NCBI RefSeq assembly: GCF_000226115.1
Contig: NC_016457.1
Coordinates: 6,510,001 to 6,574,000, forward strand
Source: Thermothielavioides terrestris NRRL 8126
Lineage: Eukaryota; Ascomycota; Sordariomycetes; Sordariales; Chaetomiaceae
Direction: 5' to 3'
Length of the DNA stretch: 64,000 nucleotides
Part shown: positions 56,988 to 64,000 of the stretch, one piece after another
How the letters are laid out: each line of letters opens with the position of its first letter
How positions within the stretch are numbered: position 1 is the stretch's first letter
The notes under the pieces: model-generated
Seen by the model: the letters and a program-made list of their open reading frames with translations, nothing else
Told to the model about the DNA's origin: nothing
Databases searched by the model: none
Made by a program: the position numbers and the translations under genes

Positions 56988-58625
56988 TTAGGCCGTAACA
57001 GTCTTGGACTCGGCCTCCTCGACCTGAGCGGCCAGGATACGGCCCTTCTCGGTGGCAGCCTGGCCGCCCAGGATGGCGGTGTCGCCGTCGAAGTAGCGCA
57101 CAATCTCCTCCAGGGGCGTGCCCTTGGTCTCGATGTAGAACTTCCAGACGACGAAGACCTCGAAGGCGACCCAGACGCAGTACACTAGGTAGTACTTCCA
57201 GCTGATGGCGTTGAGCGCGATGTCGTTGACGTACTGGTTGAACCACAGGCTGAGGTCGACGCAGAAGAACATGAGGGTGAGGCCCTTGGCGCGCAGGCGG
57301 TACGGCAGGATCTCGCACGAGTACGAGACCAGCATGCCGCTGAAGCCGATGTTGTACATGATGTAGAAGAAGAACATGAAGACGAGGAAGGTGTTGCCGG
57401 CCGGGTGGTTGTCTTCGCCGTACGTGGCCAGGCTGATCGTCATGGCCACGACGCAGATCAGCATGCCGATGGTGGACGTCAGGAAGAGCGGGCGGCGGCC
57501 AAAGTAGTCGACGAAGAAGGCGATGCCGGTGGCGGAGATGACGTTGACCGCCTGGAGGATGAAGTTGATCTGCAGCTGGGTCGTGCCGTTCGTGATGCCG
57601 ATGAGCTCGAAGACCTTGGGGAGGAAGTACGAGATGAGGCCGTTGGACGACCACTGGGAGAAGAAGCCGATGGAGATCAGGATGATGGACCGGTGGCGGT
57701 TGCCCGGGGTGGACCACAGCTCGGACCAGCCCGACTTCTCGTACTCCTTCTCGAGCGCGATGGTCTGCTGGATTTCTTCAAACTCGACGTTGACCAGCTC
57801 GTCGTCCTCGTCGCCCTGCGCGTGGACGTACGCCAGGATCTTCTTGGCCTTCTCGAGCTTGCCCTTGGAGATGAGCCAGCGAGGGGACTCGGGGACCAGC
57901 CAGATAAAGATCAGCTGGCAAACGGAAGGGATGCCCTGCAGCAGACAAGGGACCCGCCAGGCCCAGTCGCTGCCCTCGATGTGGACAGTGCCTGTGGGAG
58001 TGGATTCAGGTCAGCACCAAAAGGCCACTGATCAACGACCCAAGCACAACGGAACACAACACAGCAGGGGATGAGCCCGGGGAAGCTTACCGTACGAGAC
58101 GCCGGCGCCGATCAGCGAACCGACGTACCACAGCGAGTTGTAGATGGTCGAGTACTGGGCACGGTGCTGGGGGTGGACGAGCTCGGAAACAAGCAGCGGA
58201 GAGCATTCTTGGGCAATGCCCAGGCCGAAGCCGAGGATGATGCGGCCGACGACGAAGAGGGCAATGCGGTAGCCGATGGACACCATGGCGACGCCGAAGA
58301 GCATGGTGACGCAACCGAGGATGATGCCGAAGCGGCGGCCGAGGATGTCGGCGACGTAGGGGACCACGGGGATGGAGAGCATGCTCCCGATGGACATGGC
58401 GGCGGCGAGCAGGCCGAGGATGGGCGGGCTGGGGAAGTTGTAGGACTCGTTCCACGACGGGATGGCCTCCAGGCCGTTCATGAGAGAGCCGTCGTAGCCG
58501 TTGGTGGCCGACGTGATCATGGCGGCCCAGAGCGTGAGGTAGACGAATCGCATCCCCTTCATCTTCCACCACGTCACCTTGGGCCAGTCGCGGCCGCCAA
58601 GCCTGAAGGTGTTGGACGAGCCCAT
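56988..58625 (-). CDS. MFS sugar transporter (lactose-permease-like group), 2 exons, 512 aa
   Basis: Exons 58625-58091 and 57991-56988 join through a G|GTAAGC donor. The full set of sugar-porter motifs is present: YDGSLMNGLEAI in the first loop, DILGRRFG after span 2, GRIILGFGLGIAQECSPLLV with the conserved E and R of span 4, PESPRWLISKGKLEKAKKIL in the central loop, QWSSNGLISYFLPKVFELIG in span 7, DYFGRRPLF, PYRLRAKGLTL and IETKGTPLEEI near the end. Twelve membrane spans fit the length. The group includes fungal lactose, galactose and cellodextrin carriers that work as proton symporters in the plasma membrane; the sugar cannot be told from sequence alone. Two palindromes about 250-360 bp upstream of the ATG may control it. 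Confidence 0.93.
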
Positions 58626-58873
58626 GGCTGCGGCTGTTACTTGTCACGCGAGAAGGGAGAGCCGAGTTGGGGTGCAGCCCTCCTCGACTGGATGAAGACA
58701 CAAGGGGTTGGAGCGTCACAAGTGGTGGGAGGATAGCCAAACCGAAGCACAGCACGATGCTTCGGGTTCTGCCATGGGTCGGCCATGTGGTATTTATGAG
58801 CAGCGGCTGCGGATCAACGACTGGGACTGAGAGACGTGTGTTGGGGACCAGGGTACCGCGTCCGGTTGCGGCG

Positions 58874-58889
58874 TGTACACTAGTGTACA
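58874..58889. promoter_or_regulatory. 16-bp perfect palindrome upstream of the sugar transporter
   Basis: TGTACACTAGTGTACA is a perfect inverted repeat, extended outward by GCG...TACACGC. It lies about 250 bp before the transporter ATG and shares GTGTAC with the second palindrome. A dimeric regulator site is inferred. Confidence 0.45.
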
Positions 58890-58965
58890 TTACACGCAAT
58901 ACGCAAGGCACTTCTGAACTTGCTTGCCAGTAGACCGCACACCCACACACATGGGGGCAGGATTG

Positions 58966-58984
58966 GTAGTGTACAGTACACTAC
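58966..58984. promoter_or_regulatory. 19-bp palindrome upstream of the sugar transporter
   Basis: GTAGTGTAC, one A, then GTACACTAC: 9-bp arms with a single central base. It lies about 340 bp before the transporter ATG and 77 bp from the first palindrome. A further half-like copy (GTAGTGTACAC) occurs near 59817. Confidence 0.45.
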
Positions 58985-61718
58985 ACGAGGTGTCGCGGTG
59001 GAGCGGGGAACTTGCGGGGAGGAAAAAAGACGGGGGTGGGGCCGGGGTCCGGGGCGGAGCCGCTTCCAGGGGGGTAGACGGTCGGCGCATTCACAACCCT
59101 TCGGCATCTCGAGGGGGATGAATCATCCCGGCAGTGGCGGAAGCAGAAGGTCGGCAATGGTGCGCCAACTTGCCGTTGCTCCTTTCACGGCCTGGAGAAG
59201 ACGAACGAAGAAGCGTGGCAGAGACAGTGTTGTGAGACAGGCCGGCAGGGAGAGGGAAATGGAATCCGCGCTCGTCCGGTCAGTTAGGTACCAAGTCCTC
59301 CTGATGGAGCAGCACTTTTTCTTTGTATCGCGTCTGCAGTTTAACCGTCGTACACTAACTCTTGAAGGTCTTGTCAAGTCGGCTTACTAAGGACGGGTAA
59401 GGTGAGCCAGCAGGGGACCGGCTGACAGGGGTAGTTAGCCGAAAAGCCACACGAAGGATGATCAAGGCGACCAAGACGGGAGCTAGCGTATACTTCTGAT
59501 GAGAGCAACGTTCTGTGGTTGGCTGGGTAAATAGCCCATGCACTCTTGCCTAAATTGCCCCTTCTAGACTTCCTCGGTCCTACTCATCCACCAACCAAGG
59601 AAGAGGAATTCGACCCAACACCAAGGCTCACGTCAGTAAACGCACGTGAAGTTATGCGGCCCACCTGCTTGGTTCCCCCCGCATTCATCGATGACAAGCT
59701 CATGATCAGCTCTCTTGGCCGCTGCTCCGGTATCCGGTGGCACGGCTGTGGAAGAAAGGGACCCAGTCCAACGTGGAAAAACACGACGGCGGGAACTTCC
59801 GTCATGCACCTTACCTGTAGTGTACACGCACGACCTTAGCGGAGCCATGAGAAAATCCAACGGCGGAAACCCGGAAACTGGGGACCCAGCTTGCTAGGTG
59901 CTTCGGCAATTCGAGAACTCGAGAGCTACAGGACGCGCTGCATCGGTGCGCTTTACCAAAAGAACCAACCAACTGCAGCACGGATCAACGTCAGTGCCCC
60001 TTCCAGTCGCTCCCAGGACAGATGCCTTTTGGCCCCCATCTGGGGTTCCTGCGGCATGGAGAACCAGGTGCGCGCGGCGCAGCCCGTCCTGCACATCGAC
60101 GCAACTCGGCCTTTTCCACGGCGATACGCTTAGAAGGGAGCGGGCTAAGTCCGGGACGTCATCGACGGGGACCCGAAAGCCTGAAGCTCTGGTTGGCCGC
60201 GTGAAAAGATCTGGGTTCCAGCGAGTGCCGCCAACCAGGTACAGGTCGCTGATGGCTGAGTGTCTGGTGACACGCCCCCAAGCAGTTGAATCTTCCTGCC
60301 GCACTTGCGAGAGCTGCGCTCGGCTGTACGGCCGTTCAGCTCGTATGTACTCTAGCAGATTGGGAAGACGCAGAGTCCCAGAAAACCAACATCTGTTCCT
60401 TTTCTGATCACCTGCTTGTGCTCTACTGTGGTAAGCTCCTGGCGCCTTTGGTCTGCCCGGGGGTTCCACCGCCGACTCCACCAACTCCCATCAACGGGAG
60501 CATCTCGCCCGCGACATCGACCTGGAGATCGACCAAGCCAGAGGCAGGTGCTTGTCAAGCGATTGCTCTATATCTACTGAATCTGCAGTTCCAACTATCA
60601 CGTACGGCCATAGGTGGTAGAAAACTCGGGATCCCGTCCGCTCTCCCCTAGATAAGCTACCAACCGCCGGATTAGTAGTTGGGTCGGTGACGACCAGCGA
60701 ATCCCCGGTGCTGTACGTCTTTTTTTGCGCCGCTCCTGGACTGAACGCGCAAGGTAGGTCAGGTATCGACGCGCAAGTGCCCAAGCGAAGACTCGGACAT
60801 AGCGGCCCGAAACTTGACAGGAGGCTCAACAGAGAGTTGGCGTGGATCTGTATCAGCCAGGCCGATGGAGCGGGCGGCTTAGACCGCCTTAACCGCGCGG
60901 AACACTTACTCTTTTGAAGCTTCCAGCCAAGCACAACCTCGGGCTGACGCGGTGGACCATCAACTATCTACCTCCAAGGTGTCATTAGCCTATTCCTCCC
61001 CCGCGACCATCTTAAACAGACAAACCCCAGCCCCCACCGTCCTCCTCCCTCCCAGATCTCATCCCCTTCGGAACCAGGTGCCGTCTTGTCCATCCTCGCA
61101 ACCACGCGTAATGTAGCAGCCAGCCAGATCTCCATTGCCGTGATCCCGATCCTTGCGCAGCTCTTGAGTAAAGTGGAGCCCCCTTGGTCTGCCTCGAGCA
61201 GCAGGACATTGTGCTGCGCCGCTCAAGAACGGATCGCTGTACCGATCGAGTCCTTCCACAGCCGCAGCGCCCAGCGGTGCGACCCGCAACTCCTCACCGA
61301 TTCATGGGTGGATATCCCAGGGCGAAAGGAAGACGACCTGTACGGAGTTGACGGCATCGCGCACGACGGGCCGCAGCATGGCGCCAGGCGGCATCACATT
61401 CCCCCTTCTGCTTCCCCTCCCAGCAGACAGTGAGACTGGTCCCCGGGTCTCGTGGTGCGTTCCCGTCTTCAGGAGCAGGAACGAGCAGATGAGGAACAAC
61501 ATTTGGAAAATGGCGACGGAAAACTCCCATGCCCCGAATCCACACTTCGCAAAGAACAACCGAAGCCAAACCAGTGACAAGCAAACTGCAAATTGCTCGC
61601 AGCGATGCTAGCTCCTAACTCGACTGAACAGAGCCGACTTGGGTGGGTAAATACCAGCCAACAACACTCCCCCCTTCCCAACAAATTCCCTCACTCTCCC
61701 GCCCTCAAGAACATATGA
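58985..61718. other. 2.7-kb interval without a recognisable gene
   Basis: It is upstream of the minus-strand transporter and downstream of the minus-strand small-protein gene. Several open frames of 80-200 codons overlap on opposite strands around 59890-60650, but none shows a domain or clear coding pattern. A C/T-rich stretch lies at about 60985-61080. Confidence 0.45.
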
Positions 61719-62396
61719 TTACATCTTCTTCCCCGTCACGGCATCCCCCTTCTTCCTCAGCTGCGCCTCGTCCTCCTCCTGCAGCTCCTTGTCGATCATA
61801 GCGCCCTTAGCCGGCTTGTTACCGTGCAATCTGGCCTGTTTCCCAAACGGGCCGCTTGTCAGCCAGCCACCTTCTCTCTTTTGTACCCAAAGCTCAACCT
61901 GGTTCCCTGCCATGGGGCAGCTGGATATTGCAGATGGGAAGTCCGGTAGGTAGGTAGGGATGGAGGTGTGGCTAGGTCGGTAGGTTGGTTCTGGAGAGGT
62001 ATGGGGACGGACGTACGGCGAGGGTGGGATCCTTCTTCATGTTTTCGGCTTGGTGACGATGCACCTTCAAATCAACCGGTCAGCGATATCCTGTACAAGG
62101 CAAATTCAGCTTAGGGGCGGGAGGGTGGATTGAAACTGACTTCCTGCTCATGCAGACGATTCACTTCCCGCGCTTGACCCTCTGTAACCCATCGATATTC
62201 CGTCGTCAGCACGATCCAGACTTGCAAACAGAAAAAGAAAAAGCCCGGTGCTGATGGACGCACTCGGCATAAACCCCTTGACATTCTCCCCCGTGTGCCT
62301 GGTCAGCTCGTCGACCTCGGACTGCTTGACGTTGCGCTGGTTCTGGGACTCGTAGAGGCTCGGGAAGCCGACGTTGGAGTGGCCTTGGTACGACAT
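61719..62396 (-). CDS. Small conserved protein of unknown function, 4 exons, 125 aa
   Basis: Exons 62396-62264, 62220-62141, 62064-62017 and 61835-61719 keep frame. Intron 1 is only 43 nt, at the lower limit for fungi, but its removal yields the smooth NVKGFMPIWIVLTTEYRWVT. The product has a polar N-terminus (MSYQGHSNVGFPSLYESQNQ), one short hydrophobic patch, then a charged helical half (EGQAREVNRLHEQEVHRHQA, LHGNKPAKGAMIDKELQEED) ending in basic VTGKKM. There is no signal peptide or known motif. The many small exons and the regular charge pattern suggest a real conserved fungal protein. I do not recognise the family. Confidence 0.65.
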
Positions 62397-63153
62397 GTCT
62401 GGCAGATGTGGCAGGATACTTGCGTGAATCCAGGTGACGGAGAGACACAGAAAGGAAGATGAACTTGGCGATCCTTCTTCACGAAGTCGCCCCTTTAAGG
62501 TTATGTCATCGTGCCATGTTGCATTGAAGGGCCCAGAGGGAGTGTGTAAGTCGATGCCCCACCTCTAACGTCATCCTGGTGGAGCTTGTGGGCAGTGGTC
62601 GTCATTGACAGTCGAAGACAGTATGACTTGGATGTTGAACTTCGGAAGAATTGGAACCCATAATCCTGATTCGAAGTCGTGATTTTTTCTCTTTCGGTAG
62701 AACATGAGGCTGTGAGCGGAGAAGGATTGCCAATCCATCCTCTCAAGGCTCTTGTTGGGAACTAGAGAATGCGGCCTTCATTTACCCTGCCTGTCCGCAG
62801 CTCGGGTATACCGTATGAGTGAGTACTGCAGTTGTTAGTACGAATGTCGAAGGGAAGGCAGTCAACATCAGGGCTCAGCGACAGTCTTGACCAAATAGAG
62901 GCAAGAGATATTTGGCGTGTAGAATGGCAAAAAATGAATCATGAAGCATCTCAGTTTGTCCAACAATTCGGGCAATCACAATCACATGTTTGTTGGGGCC
63001 AAAGGATGGGACGATGTGTAGCATTCTTGGTAATGCTGTTTGCGGCGCACCAAAGGGCACTGCCCAGCGTCCACTGTGTACATGCAGCCGCGAATGTGCT
63101 CGCTGACTGGAAGGTTAGAAGAGTCCTCAAAAGCATTGCGCAGCCTTGAGCCC
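62397..63153. other. Intergenic, no gene seen
   Basis: This is the promoter side of the small conserved gene and the 3' flank of the glycosyltransferase gene. No coding frame is convincing. Confidence 0.6.
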
Positions 63154-64000
63154 TTACTGCTGCTCCATCATCGAGAGGAGCCACTTCTCGTGGGCGCGGG
63201 GATCCATTCCACGCAGCCACTCGCTTGCCTTGGTGGCAGTGAGAGTTGCCAGGTCCTGGTAGGCGTCCCGGTCCGTCATGACCGTCTCCAGGGCCTCTGC
63301 CCAGGGCGCGATGTCCTGCTCGGGCACCACGTAGTCTCCATTGGCATGGCGCTCACCGGTAACCTCCTTCACGGGAATGCAGTACGGGATACCGATCTTG
63401 GCCTCGGGAAGGCCGCCAGCGTTGGATGCAATGACGGGAATGCCGCGCAGCTGGGCCTCAGTCACGACAATGCCCCAAGCCTCATACCACAGCGAGGGTG
63501 CCAGAAGAACCTTGATGCGATCCCAGATTTCGTCAGTGTTCTGAGTGGTCGGCTCAATCCTAGCCAGAGGTGACTAATTAGCATGTCCTGGGGCGCGGCG
63601 AGGCACAGCAGAGCGGTGCACGGATCGAAAAGGATAATAACCCACTTCACGTTGGGCAGAGCCTCAAGCTGCTGGATATGCATGGTCCGAGAGCCCCAGC
63701 TCTTCCAGGTGACAAACTTCATGTGAGGGAACTTCTTGGCAAGCGCAACCAGGATGGAGAGTCCCTTGTGAGGGCAGGGGTTGACCATGCCGATCTCATC
63801 CTTGTCGATGTTGTGGCGCACAACTGGCATGCCTCCCGTTTCCTTATCCAGGTAGGTCAGGGGAGGATGGACAAGGAACTTCGTCTCAAGCTTGCCGTGC
63901 ACCCAAGCATACTCCTGAACAGCCTTGGACACGGCCCAAACTCCATCAAGGCCGCGCAGCATCTCGTTCTCCACCGCAGGAGACAGGCAGTGGCCATCAA
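63154..64000 (-). CDS. Glycosyltransferase, GT-B fold (GT4-like), 3' part, runs off the window
   Basis: Two exons are visible: from the window edge (64000) to 63622, and 63559-63154, joined through a CC|GTGCAC donor and a branch-like GCTAATTAG. The 5' end lies outside. Readable parts include DGHCLSPAVENEMLRGLDGV, WAVSKAVQEYAWVHGKLETK, CPHKGLSILVALAKKFPHMK and PSLWYEAWGIVVTEAQLRGI. The last contains the E-x7-E of retaining GT-B enzymes (EAWGIVVTEA), which binds the nucleotide-sugar donor, followed by PVIASNAGGLPEAKIG. It ends in a helical region and TGA... at 63154. These enzymes transfer a sugar from a nucleotide donor; acceptor and pathway cannot be told. Confidence 0.85.

Noticed and set aside
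59890..60650. Overlapping open frames on both strands as a possible gene
   Set aside because: Frames on opposite strands have similar lengths, neither has a domain, and no exon chain could be built.
1..64000. CRISPR array, prokaryotic operon, phage or plasmid features
   Set aside because: Spliced nuclear genes throughout and no regular spacer-repeat array; these features are not expected and not seen.

Overview
This window reads as nuclear DNA of a filamentous ascomycete, most likely a Sordariomycete. The genes carry short GT-AG introns with GTAAGT/GTATGT-type donors and CTAAC/CTGAC-type branch points. Coding regions are GC-rich. The gene set is typical of such fungi: MED7, a BYE1-type PHD/TFIIS/SPOC protein, the proteasome alpha subunit PRE9, CDC4, a PIR/GPI wall protein and an MFS sugar transporter. 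The placement is inferred from protein recognition by eye; no search was run. Gene models were built by joining reading frames at splice sites that keep frame, so exon limits are predictions.

Layout, left to right. 0-9 kb holds one small cysteine-containing protein gene and then a 7.2-kb stretch without a recognisable gene. 8.9-26.3 kb is dense and mostly housekeeping: an F-box protein, a ZNF830-like C2H2 protein, MED7, a possible membrane protein, BYE1, PRE9, a PAP2 lipid phosphatase and CDC4. A 508-bp element with long terminal inverted repeats sits between the divergent ZNF830-like and MED7 genes. 28.9-37.8 kb holds a six-exon HORMA-domain protein, a dynamin-family GTPase with nuclear-type motifs, and a GDP-mannose pyrophosphorylase-like protein. 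37.8-40.9 kb is decayed DNA with one frameshifted pseudogene and a second small inverted-repeat element. 40.9-47.9 kb has a MARVEL-type membrane protein, a PIR-repeat/GPI cell-wall protein and a WBP4-like splicing zinc-finger protein. 48.2-56 kb is accessory: an F-box/ankyrin gene with a 3' frameshift, a frameshifted gene remnant, an alpha/beta hydrolase, and a small secreted Cys-rich gene broken near its start and carrying a 71-nt T run. 57-64 kb has a sugar transporter with two palindromes upstream, a small conserved protein and the 3' part of a glycosyltransferase.

The genes do not form an operon or an obvious biosynthetic cluster. Several intact genes serve transcription and RNA processing (MED7, BYE1, ZNF830-like, WBP4-like), protein turnover (PRE9, CDC4, two F-box proteins) and cell wall or glycan formation (GMPP-like, PIR protein, glycosyltransferase). 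The most unusual points are two inverted-repeat elements that both carry CCCTAA telomere-type motifs, the HORMA protein whose intron 4 would decide whether a long disordered tail is made, a dynamin with an apparent SUMO-interaction motif and basic cluster, and three broken accessory genes.
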